Below, piece by piece: positions 1-5,894 of a stretch of DNA of 9,095 nucleotides; within the stretch, counting starts at the first letter, position 1, and every line of letters begins with the position of its first letter. Made by a program: the position numbers and the translations under genes. The notes beneath the pieces were generated by a model, which was not told the DNA's origin, made no database searches, and saw only the letters and a list, made by a program, of their open reading frames with translations. The DNA comes from an uncultured Clostridia bacterium (GTDB lineage: Bacteria > Bacillota > Clostridia > Oscillospirales > Acutalibacteraceae): contig CAMWIZ010000020.1 of assembly GCA_947174455.1 (NCBI GenBank), positions 1-9,095 on the forward strand. Direction: 5' to 3'.

Positions 1-63
1 CGCAAGCAAGATGAGTGCCAAGCCCTCAGGCGGTATTTATTCAGGGGTTCCTTAACTTAAAAC
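1..63. other. Region downstream of cysS, cut by window edge
   Basis: This short stretch follows the cysS stop codon on the minus strand. No complete intrinsic terminator is visible. Read on the minus strand it has a weak CCCT/AGGG pairing separated by about 16 bases and no T-run. Any terminator or next gene must lie mostly outside the window. Confidence 0.4.
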
Positions 64-1470
64 TTACTCAGCAACGTGCCACTTTACCCCCTGTGGTGTA
101 TCCTCAAGCACTATGTTCATTTCCTTTAGTGTATCACGGATTTTGTCGGCCGTTGCCCAGTCCTTATTTTTTCTTGCTTCTGCACGGTCGGCGATTAGCT
201 TCTCAACCTCCTCGTCAAGCGACTTATTTTCCTCCGTATAAACAAGTCCGAGAACGCCTGTAAGCTCTGTAAAAATATCCTCAGCAGCCTTAACAAGTGC
301 CAGTGACGGATTATTTGCTGCCGAAACAGCCGTGTTAATCTCTCTTACAAGTTCAAAAATAACGGAGATAGCATCAGAGGTATTGAGGTCATCGTCCATA
401 ACCGCAATAAATCTTTCACGGTATGAGTCGAACCTTTCAACAACAGCTTTTTCATTCTCTTTAATATCTCCCTGTACAGAACCGAGCATAAAACGGATAT
501 TTGAACGGCAGTTATAAAGCCTTTCCAATGAAGCCTTACATTGCTCTATTATGTCAACGCTGTAGTTTATGGGACTTCTGTAATGAGAGGACAGCATTAA
601 GTATCTTATCGGCTCATAACCATACTTTGCTGCAACATCACGGGTAGTAAAAAAGTTACCCAGCGATTTTGACATCTTTTTATTGTCAACATTTATATAG
701 CCGTTGTGCATCCAATAATGTGCAAACGGAACACCGTTGCAGCACTCGCTTTGTGCTATTTCATTTTCATGGTGAGGGAATATCAAATCCTGACCACCGC
801 AGTGTAAATCTATTGTTTCCCCAAGAAAACGTCTTGCCATTGCAGAACATTCAATATGCCAGCCGGGTCTGCCCTTGCTCCACGGTGATTCCCAGTAAGG
901 CTCGCCCTCTTTAGCAGCTTTCCAAACGGCAAAGTCCATAGGATTTTCCTTCATTTCACCCAAGGCAATTCTTGCACCCGCCTCAAGATCCTCAAGGGGC
1001 TGATGACTAAGCTTGCCGTACTCCGAAAACTTATTTGTTCTAAAGTAAACATCTCCGTTTTCAGCCCTATAGGCATAGCCTTTCTCCACAAGGGCGGAAA
1101 TAATGCTGATTATTTCGTCCATGTTTTCAGTTGCTCTGGGGTGAACAGTTGCCTCCCTAACATTCAAACCCTCTGCATCAATCTTGTATTCCTTTATATA
1201 TTTCTCGGAAACAGTCAAATAATCCGTTCCCTCCTCATTTGCACGCTTAATAATCTTGTCGTCGATATCGGTAAAATTCTGCACATAGGTTACTTTCATA
1301 CCTCTATACTCAAGATATCTTCTCAAGACATCAAACACACAAATGGGACGTGAGTTTCCTATATGAATATAGTTATAAACGGTAGGACCGCAGGCATAAA
1401 TCTTTATTTCGCCCGGCGTTATTGTTTTCAACTCTTCCTTTTGACGTGTAAGAGTATTGTAGATTTTCAT
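64..1470 (-). CDS. cysS: Cysteinyl-tRNA synthetase
   Basis: This class I aminoacyl-tRNA synthetase charges tRNA-Cys with cysteine in the cytoplasm. The product is 468 residues, normal for a bacterial CysRS. Visible motifs are CGPTVYN with zinc ligand C27, the HIGH-type signature HIGN at 36-39, the remaining zinc ligands C208 (in WHIEC), H233 and E237 (in FPHHENE), and KMSKS at 265-269. The C-terminal part is the usual helical anticodon-binding region. I start the gene at the ATG at 1470, because AGAAGGAG sits 6 bases upstream of it. An in-frame ATG at 1491 would add seven residues but would place this Shine-Dalgarno inside the coding sequence. The gene stands alone behind its own promoter at 1507-1536. 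No T-box leader fits in the roughly 35 bases between promoter and start. The identification is secure. Confidence 0.98.
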   Translation of the reverse strand: MKIYNTLTRQKEELKTITPGEIKIYACGPTVYNYIHIGNSRPICVFDVLRRYLEYRGMKVTYVQNFTDIDDKIIKRANEEGTDYLTVSEKYIKEYKIDAEGLNVREATVHPRATENMDEIISIISALVEKGYAYRAENGDVYFRTNKFSEYGKLSHQPLEDLEAGARIALGEMKENPMDFAVWKAAKEGEPYWESPWSKGRPGWHIECSAMARRFLGETIDLHCGGQDLIFPHHENEIAQSECCNGVPFAHYWMHNGYINVDNKKMSKSLGNFFTTRDVAAKYGYEPIRYLMLSSHYRSPINYSVDIIEQCKASLERLYNCRSNIRFMLGSVQGDIKENEKAVVERFDSYRERFIAVMDDDLNTSDAISVIFELVREINTAVSAANNPSLALVKAAEDIFTELTGVLGLVYTEENKSLDEEVEKLIADRAEARKNKDWATADKIRDTLKEMNIVLEDTPQGVKWHVAE

Positions 1471-1506
1471 ACTTTTTTCTCCTTCTCGCATTGTACTATA
1501 AATATG

Positions 1507-1536
1507 ATTATATCACGATAAACCACCATATGTACA
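1507..1536 (-). promoter_or_regulatory. Sigma-A promoter with extended -10 for cysS
   Basis: Read on the minus strand, a perfect TATAAT (+ strand 1507-1512) is preceded by TGA, giving an extended -10 (TGnTATAAT). An 18-base spacer leads to TGTACA (1531-1536), which matches 4 of 6 bases of the TTGACA consensus. The -10 lies about 36 bases upstream of the cysS ATG, so the leader is very short. Confidence 0.75.
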
Positions 1537-1615
1537 TAACCTGGAAAAATTTTTTCTTTTTGTAATTCTATTTCTTTATACTTTTATGTTTTTCTAATTT
1601 TTAAAGCCATGCAAA

Positions 1616-1656
1616 CAAGAAAAGAAAAACCCCATTGCCAAATAACAGCAACGGGG
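1616..1656 (-). terminator. Intrinsic terminator of fba
   Basis: On the minus strand CCCCGTTGC pairs with GCAATGGGG across a 9-base loop, with one G-U wobble in the 9-bp stem. The run TTTTTCTTTT follows. It begins about 48 bases after the fba stop codon and separates fba from the cysS promoter. Confidence 0.9.
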
Positions 1657-1704
1657 ATTGTTTTATCATCTGTTCACAGACAACAAATATTATTTCTTAA
1701 AAAA

Positions 1705-2571
1705 TTAAGCCTTGCCAACAGAACCGAACAGCTCCATCTTCTCCTTAACAGTAGCCTTGATTGCCTCTGCACCCGGTGCAAGAAGCTTTCTTGGATCAAA
1801 GCCCTTGCCCTGAAGATCCTTGCCTGCTTCAATGTACTCTCTTGTAGCAGCCTGGAATGCAAGCTGGCACTCTGTGTTTACGTTAATCTTTGAAACGCCA
1901 AGACTGATAGCCTTCTTAATCATGTCAGCAGGGATACCTGTACCGCCGTGAAGTACGAGCGGCATATCGCCTGTAAGCTGCTGAATAGCGTCAAGTGTTT
2001 CAAAAGAAAGACCCTGCCAGTTCTCAGGATACTTACCGTGAATGTTACCGATACCTGCTGCAAGCATTGTAACACCCAAGTCAGCAATTTGCTTGCACTC
2101 TGCAGGATCTGCACACTCGCCTGCACCGATAACGCCGTCTTCCTCGCCGCCGATAGAGCCAACCTCTGCCTCGATTGAAAGACCACGCTCGTTACAAGTT
2201 GCAACAAGCTCCTTGGTCTTAGCGATGTTCTCCTCGATTGGGTAGTGGGAACCGTCAAACATTACTGAGCTGAAGCCTGCCTCGATACAAGCCTTTGCAC
2301 CCTCATAGCTGCCGTGGTCAAGGTGAAGTGCTACAGGAACAGTGATATTAAGCTCCTCAAGCATACCGTTAACCATACCTACGATTGTTTTATAGCCGCA
2401 CATATACTTGCCGGCACCCTCGGATACACCGAGAATAACAGGGGAATTTAACTCCTGAGCTGTTAAAAGAATGGACTTTGTCCACTCAAGATTGTTAATA
2501 TTGAACTGACCTACTGCATAGTGGCCGGCCTTTGCCTTTGTGAGCATTTCTTTAGCATTTACCAATGGCAT
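1705..2571 (-). CDS. fba: Fructose-bisphosphate aldolase, class II
   Basis: This zinc-dependent aldolase interconverts fructose 1,6-bisphosphate with glyceraldehyde 3-phosphate and dihydroxyacetone phosphate, the central step of glycolysis and gluconeogenesis. The 288-residue length fits the short class II form typical of Firmicutes (FbaA-like). Family motifs are LHLDHGS with catalytic D85 and zinc ligand H86, MFDGSH at 104-109, EAEVGSIGGEEDG around E136, zinc ligand H178 in GNIHGKY, zinc ligand H208 in LHGGTGIP, and KINVNTE near the phosphate site. I choose the ATG at 2571: AGGAG lies 10 bases upstream. The in-frame GTG at 2580 is only one base from that Shine-Dalgarno. The gene has its own promoter and terminator and is monocistronic. 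Tagatose-bisphosphate aldolase is a related alternative, but the housekeeping context and length favour FBA. Confidence 0.95.
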   Translation of the reverse strand: MPLVNAKEMLTKAKAGHYAVGQFNINNLEWTKSILLTAQELNSPVILGVSEGAGKYMCGYKTIVGMVNGMLEELNITVPVALHLDHGSYEGAKACIEAGFSSVMFDGSHYPIEENIAKTKELVATCNERGLSIEAEVGSIGGEEDGVIGAGECADPAECKQIADLGVTMLAAGIGNIHGKYPENWQGLSFETLDAIQQLTGDMPLVLHGGTGIPADMIKKAISLGVSKINVNTECQLAFQAATREYIEAGKDLQGKGFDPRKLLAPGAEAIKATVKEKMELFGSVGKA

Positions 2572-2621
2572 TTTTTTCACACTCCTGAAATTTTAATCGG
2601 GAAAAAATCCCCAACGAAATC

Positions 2622-2650
2622 ATTATACTACATATTCCCATAAATATAAA
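2622..2650 (-). promoter_or_regulatory. Sigma-A promoter of fba
   Basis: On the minus strand TATAAT (+ strand 2622-2627, perfect consensus) is preceded by a 17-base spacer and TTTATA (2645-2650, 4 of 6 matches to TTGACA). The -10 lies about 50 bases upstream of the fba ATG. The leader between them carries only a short GGGA/TCCC pairing and no recognisable riboswitch. Confidence 0.75.
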
Positions 2651-2708
2651 GCCTTTTTTACAGGACACAAAAAATTTTTTTAACCTTCCCGTTATACACA
2701 AAAAAATT

Positions 2709-2736
2709 TGAACCATTTGACACTCCAATGTATCTA
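2709..2736 (+). promoter_or_regulatory. Candidate ECF-sigma promoter of the anti-sigma/sigma operon
   Basis: TGAACC (2709-2714), a 16-base spacer and TATCTA (2731-2736), continuing as ATTA, resemble the TGAAAC / CGTCTA-type promoters read by Firmicutes ECF sigma factors. The spacing is right, and the expected transcript start would fall about 20 bases before the ribosome binding site AAGGAGG (2759-2765). This would make the operon a target of its own sigma factor. The assignment rests on resemblance only. A TTGACA at 2717-2722 has no -10 partner at a suitable distance. Confidence 0.5.
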
Positions 2737-2772
2737 ATTAGCAGAAAACCAAAACAACAAGGAGGTTTTTAC

Positions 2773-4152
2773 ATGAAGAAACAAAATTTAGACAACGTTT
2801 ACGGAAATGTTCCGCACAGCTTTCACTGTGCCGTTGTCAAGTCTCTTAACAAATTGGAGGAGGTTGAACCTATGAAATCAAAAAGTAAAATCTACAGAGC
2901 AGCAATAGCTTGTGCCATAATAGCCACAATAGGTGCGGTGGGTATTGTTACGGCAAAGGCTGTGTATCCTATGATTGTAAACAGAAACGGTGATTACGGT
3001 CTTGACGTTACACTGCAACAGACTGCTTCCAACGCACCGGAATATGTAAAGTTAAACTTAGGCTATTTGCCTGACAACGTTATTTCAGAGGACGGACTAA
3101 AGTACAGCGTCAATAACAATCACAAGGAAAAATGCCTGACATTTTTGGTTGTAAGAACTAACGATACAGACTCATTCTTTGACACAAATATAGAAAACTA
3201 TGAAGAGCTTACTGTAAATGACCACCATGCTGTACTTGCCAATGTTGCAAACAATAACGACTTTGACAGACGCTTTTATATTTATTTTGAGGAATACAGT
3301 GCATTTATCAAAGCATACGTAGGAAGTGATGTAACGGACGAGGAAGTAAGTAAGATTATGAATGGAATATCCGTAACCGAGGGTACAGCAGACGACCACA
3401 GCGGCGGTGCACTCAGCGAAGTTAAAAATCAAGATAAAAACAGTTTATGGGATATGCTGTCAAACATAACTGACAAAGCTACGCCGACTGTAAATATAAC
3501 ATTCTCGAAAATCGAGCTTGGTCAGACCTTGCACAACAGCATCGTAAATGACGAAACCTGCACGGCAACAATTGATAAAATTGAGGTTCTCGACAATGTA
3601 AACAATCTTGATGAGAAAAAATTCCAATTTTATATGGATGACGCACTTGCTGAAGATATATCCGATTACGCTGATGAAAACGGTAATCTCGTTGCTTATG
3701 AAAGAAACAGTTACAAGTACGGTGATGGAGTTAACACACCCATAAGCGAAATTACATTGACAGAAACAGTTAACAGACGTATGGTATATGTAACCATTAC
3801 TGTAAGCAATAACACCGACAGCGTGTCAACCTACTGGTATCAAGATTTAGATATGCACTGTCTTAATGACAATAACGGAAATATATCTCCTGTGGAATAT
3901 TCCGAGGATTGTATACCCGATATTCCTTGGAGGGGAGAAATCAGCTATATTGATAAAAACGATGTAGATACCGCCGGATATAAGGCAGGGTACAACTCAA
4001 TTACCCTACAGCCTAACACATCAGAAACAGTACACATAGGCTTTTGGGCAGATGAAGATATGCTTGATGATTATTACGTTACAAACTGTTTGGAATATAG
4101 TGCGGGAGACTTATATCAAACAGAAAGTTATGAATGTATTAAGGTTCAGTAA
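2773..4152 (+). CDS. Membrane-anchored putative anti-sigma factor with large extracytoplasmic region
   Basis: The product is 459 residues. A cytoplasmic N-terminus of about 40 residues (DNVYGNVPHSFHCAV, then a Lys-rich stretch) is followed by one transmembrane segment at about 41-63 and a secreted-side region of nearly 400 residues. Residues of about 85-202 (NLGYLPDNV to EEVSKIMNGISV) resemble the DUF4367-type sensor domain of clostridial anti-sigma factors. After an acidic linker, about 238-459 is beta-rich with a pattern (VYVTITVSNNTD) like DUF4352-type immunoglobulin-like domains. These family names are from memory of pattern only. The sigma factor gene starts 11 bases downstream, so the likely job is to hold that sigma factor at the membrane until an envelope signal arrives. 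The ATG at 2773 is chosen because AAGGAGG lies 7 bases upstream. An in-frame upstream ATG at 2728 lies within or before the presumed promoter -10. A second internal ATG at 2872 (M34) also has a strong GGAGG. Confidence 0.72.
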   Translation: MKKQNLDNVYGNVPHSFHCAVVKSLNKLEEVEPMKSKSKIYRAAIACAIIATIGAVGIVTAKAVYPMIVNRNGDYGLDVTLQQTASNAPEYVKLNLGYLPDNVISEDGLKYSVNNNHKEKCLTFLVVRTNDTDSFFDTNIENYEELTVNDHHAVLANVANNNDFDRRFYIYFEEYSAFIKAYVGSDVTDEEVSKIMNGISVTEGTADDHSGGALSEVKNQDKNSLWDMLSNITDKATPTVNITFSKIELGQTLHNSIVNDETCTATIDKIEVLDNVNNLDEKKFQFYMDDALAEDISDYADENGNLVAYERNSYKYGDGVNTPISEITLTETVNRRMVYVTITVSNNTDSVSTYWYQDLDMHCLNDNNGNISPVEYSEDCIPDIPWRGEISYIDKNDVDTAGYKAGYNSITLQPNTSETVHIGFWADEDMLDDYYVTNCLEYSAGDLYQTESYECIKVQ

Positions 4153-4163
4153 GGGTGAATTTA

Positions 4164-4622
4164 ATGGATAAGCAAACCTTTAGTGCAGCGGTATTAGACT
4201 GTGAACAAACTTTGTATAGGGTTTCCATGTCTATCCTAAAGAATGAAAAGGACTGCGAGGACGCCGTACAGGATGCTATCCTGGCGGCATTCCAAAAGCG
4301 TGACACATTAAAGCACGAGGAATATTTCAAAACTTGGCTTGTAAGAATTTTAATAAACGTATGCAATAGGCAGTTAAAGAAAAAAGGGAAAGCAATACCC
4401 ACAGACGAACTCACTTTGGAAAGTACAGATAACTGCGAAAAACGCACAGAGCTGCACATGGCACTGGATAATTTAAACCCAAAGCTACGCACAGTTATAG
4501 TTATGTACTACATAGAGGGCTTTTCTGTTAAAGAAATTAAAAGTATTCTTCGTATACCCGAAGGTACTGTTAAAAGCCGCTTATCAAAAGGACGCTCCGA
4601 GCTTAAACTACAGCTTGAATAA
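4164..4622 (+). CDS. ECF-type RNA polymerase sigma factor
   Basis: This small alternative sigma factor directs RNA polymerase to specific promoters. At 152 residues it contains only sigma regions 2 and 4, the mark of the extracytoplasmic-function group. Region 2 covers about 14-75 (DCEDAVQDAILAAF for core binding and -10 recognition, then YFKTWLVRILINVCN). Region 4 covers about 96-150, with helix-turn-helix FSVKEIKSILRIPEGTVKSR at 120-139 for the -35 element. There is no region 1 or 3. The ATG at 4164 follows AAGGGTG by 6 bases. The in-frame GTG at 4155 lies inside that Shine-Dalgarno and is rejected. It is co-transcribed with the upstream membrane protein, its probable anti-sigma factor. The order anti-sigma then sigma is the reverse of the common arrangement. 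The closest well-known style is the SigV/SigW-like group, but I cannot assign a subgroup. Confidence 0.93.
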   Translation: MDKQTFSAAVLDCEQTLYRVSMSILKNEKDCEDAVQDAILAAFQKRDTLKHEEYFKTWLVRILINVCNRQLKKKGKAIPTDELTLESTDNCEKRTELHMALDNLNPKLRTVIVMYYIEGFSVKEIKSILRIPEGTVKSRLSKGRSELKLQLE

Positions 4623-4624
4623 CT

Positions 4625-4650
4625 TATGCTTAAACACAATTTAAAGCATA
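4625..4650 (+). repeat. Hairpin directly after the sigma factor stop
   Basis: TATGCTT pairs with AAGCATA, extended by AAA/TTT with one bulged A around a CACAA loop. It begins two bases after the sigma gene stop codon. No T-run follows, so it is not a canonical terminator. It may protect the mRNA 3' end or belong to the adjoining element copy A. Confidence 0.45.
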
Positions 4651-4655
4651 GTTGT

Positions 4656-4821
4656 GCGAAGCTATTAAAAGTTTTGTTCAAGCTTTTTCAAAGGCAAAGC
4701 CTTTGGTTGCTGACCGCAGTCAAAGAAACACCTTGCTTGAGAGCAGCGGAGAGAGGTACAAACAAACTATCTCACATAAAAAGTAGAAATGTGGAGAACC
4801 TGCTGCAAGTGGTTCTCCACA
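4656..4821 (+). repeat. Dispersed structured element, copy A
   Basis: This is one of two diverged copies of an intergenic element; the other lies at 5666-5844 in opposite orientation. Shared blocks in order are GCGAAG, AAGTTTTG, CAAGCTTTTTCAAA (4679-4692), GCTGACCGCAGTCA (4709-4722) and the terminal 30-base hairpin GTGGAGAACC / 10-base loop / GGTTCTCCAC (4791-4820, perfect 10-bp stem). Further possible stems are CAAAGGC-AAA-GCCTTTG (4689-4705), TGCT-TGAG-AGCA (4734-4745) and CACAT/ATGTG (4773-4793). No transposase or convincing protein is encoded. It lies in the 3' untranslated region of the sigma operon. It could be a non-autonomous mobile repeat or a structured RNA; I recognise no named family. 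Confidence 0.7.
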
Positions 4822-4844
4822 TCTGTAACTAATGGCAATGAATA

Positions 4845-4897
4845 ATACAATAAAAAACGGAGAACCGTATCAATCGGCTCTCCATTTTTTATTGTAT
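4845..4897. terminator. Bidirectional intrinsic terminator between sigma operon and rpe
   Basis: The core hairpin is GGAGAACCG (4859-4867), loop TATCAAT, CGGCTCTCC (4875-4883). It is flanked by complementary A- and T-rich arms, so a U-tract follows on either strand. Read on the minus strand the core is fully paired with one G-U wobble, so it should stop rpe transcripts well. Read on the plus strand it has one A-C mismatch and is somewhat weaker. Confidence 0.88.
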
Positions 4898-4947
4898 CAT
4901 GGCTAAGTAAATCTACCGTTAAGAGTTTTTCAGAAGAAACAACAACT

Positions 4948-5598
4948 TTATGCTCCGAGCTGTTTTAGCTCAGCTATCGCCTGTGCCGCATCAGGGGCTT
5001 TAAATACTCCCGTACCGGAAACTGAGATATCCACACCTGCTGCTGAACACTGTGCAATAGTTTCCGCATTTATGCCTCCGTCAGCCTCAACAAGAATATC
5101 CCTGCCTACACTTCTTGCAAAGTCCTTTATTTCCTTTACCTTTGGCAGCATATCCGCCATGAAGGACTGACCGCCAAATCCCGGCTCCACTGTCATCACA
5201 AGAACCATATACAGGTCGTTTATATACGGGAACACGGTACTTGCAGGTGTATTTGGCTTTATTACCAGTCCCGGCTTTACACTGTGACTTTTAATCAGCC
5301 TAATTGTTTCTGCAATATCACTGTCGGATTCTACGTGAAATGTTATTATATCCGCACCCGCCTTAGCAAAATCCTCAATATATTTGTGCGGTTCGCTTAT
5401 CATCAAATGCACGTCAAAAGGAAGCTTTGTGTACGGTCTCGCCCATTTTATAACGGGAGCACCAAATGTAATATTGGGAACAAAATGCCCGTCCATAACA
5501 TCAAGGTGAATCATATCCGCCTTAGCCTTATCCATACGGATAAGCTCCTCACCCATCTTTGAAAAATCACACGATAAAAACGATGGTGCAATCTGCAT
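4948..5598 (-). CDS. rpe: Ribulose-phosphate 3-epimerase
   Basis: This enzyme interconverts D-ribulose 5-phosphate and D-xylulose 5-phosphate in the non-oxidative pentose phosphate pathway. It is a cytoplasmic TIM-barrel metalloenzyme. The 216-residue length is typical. Landmarks are IAPSFLSCDF near the N-terminus, HLDVMDGHFVPN with metal ligands H31 and D33, DVHLMI with H64, VEPGFGGQSF at 137-146, EADGGI with D173, and a phosphate-binding SGTGVF near the C-terminus. D33 and D173 are the expected acid/base pair. The ATG at 5598 follows AGGAGAG by about 7 bases. Many Firmicutes keep rpe beside prkC and rsgA; here it stands alone between two inverted copies of an intergenic element. I see no convincing promoter of its own, so it may be read from a promoter inside copy B or by readthrough from the large gene upstream. 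Confidence 0.97.
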   Translation of the reverse strand: MQIAPSFLSCDFSKMGEELIRMDKAKADMIHLDVMDGHFVPNITFGAPVIKWARPYTKLPFDVHLMISEPHKYIEDFAKAGADIITFHVESDSDIAETIRLIKSHSVKPGLVIKPNTPASTVFPYINDLYMVLVMTVEPGFGGQSFMADMLPKVKEIKDFARSVGRDILVEADGGINAETIAQCSAAGVDISVSGTGVFKAPDAAQAIAELKQLGA

Positions 5599-5665
5599 TT
5601 CAATCTCTCCTCTTATCCTCTTAATAAATAAAAAAACTTTTCTGACAGTTGAACTATATAGGCTT

Positions 5666-5844
5666 TGTGAAGAACCACTTGCAGCAGGTTCTCCACACCT
5701 TTATTTTTAGGTGTTAAAAAGTTTATTTTTGCCCCTCTACGCTTCTTTCTCGAAAGGGGTTCCGCTGACTGCGGTCAGCGGCCAAGTCTCTGCCTTAAAA
5801 CCGCAAGCTTTTGAAAAAGCTTGCCCAAAACTTCACGTCTTCGC
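5666..5844 (-). repeat. Dispersed structured element, copy B
   Basis: This is the inverted, diverged counterpart of the element at 4656-4821. Read on the minus strand it folds well: GCAAGCTTTT/AAAAGCTTGC (5803-5824, perfect 10 bp), CCGCTGAC-CGCA-GTCAGCGG (5762-5781, perfect 8 bp with tetraloop), CCCCT/AGGGG (5732-5759), ACACCT/AGGTGT (5695-5714) and the terminal hairpin (5667-5696). That hairpin differs from copy A at one position, which becomes a G-U wobble. The last two stems overlap by two bases, so they may alternate or stack. It fills most of the 295-base gap between the large gene and rpe, in the direction of both. No protein is encoded. It may act as 3' or 5' untranslated RNA or simply be a small mobile repeat. 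Confidence 0.72.
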
Positions 5845-5852
5845 TCTGCCGC

Positions 5853-5894
5853 AATAACGGCTTGACACCTTGTATTTAGTGCCAAGCCGTTATT
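5853..5894 (-). terminator. Long hairpin at the 3' end of the large gene (possible terminator)
   Basis: AATAACGGCTTG pairs perfectly with CAAGCCGTTATT over 12 bp, and a further CAC/GTG pairing lies inside after one mismatch. The stem starts at the last base of the stop codon of the large minus-strand gene. Beyond the stem the minus strand reads GCGGC rather than a U-run, so termination may be inefficient. It could also stabilise the 3' end of the mRNA. Confidence 0.55.

Noticed and set aside
1471..1491. Upstream ATG adding seven residues to cysS
   Set aside because: The added codons are made of the AGAAGGAG ribosome binding site for the ATG at 1470, and CysRS proteins usually begin at the MKIYN-type position.
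1471..1615. T-box riboswitch upstream of cysS
   Set aside because: The leader after the promoter is only about 35 bases long, with no T-box sequence and no terminator between promoter and start.
2717..2722. TTGACA as a sigma-A -35 for the anti-sigma operon
   Set aside because: No TATAAT-like sequence lies 16-18 bases downstream. The ECF-type reading fits the spacing better.
4626..4832. 68-codon open frame on the plus strand after the sigma gene
   Set aside because: It lies almost entirely within element copy A, has no ribosome binding site of note, and its sequence is explained by the repeat. Copy B does not keep an equivalent frame.
14..5888. Shared 11-mer AGTGCCAAGCC at 14-24 and 5878-5888
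   Set aside because: Several 11-base matches are expected by chance in 9 kb, and the flanks do not align convincingly. The first site is also cut off from its context by the window edge.
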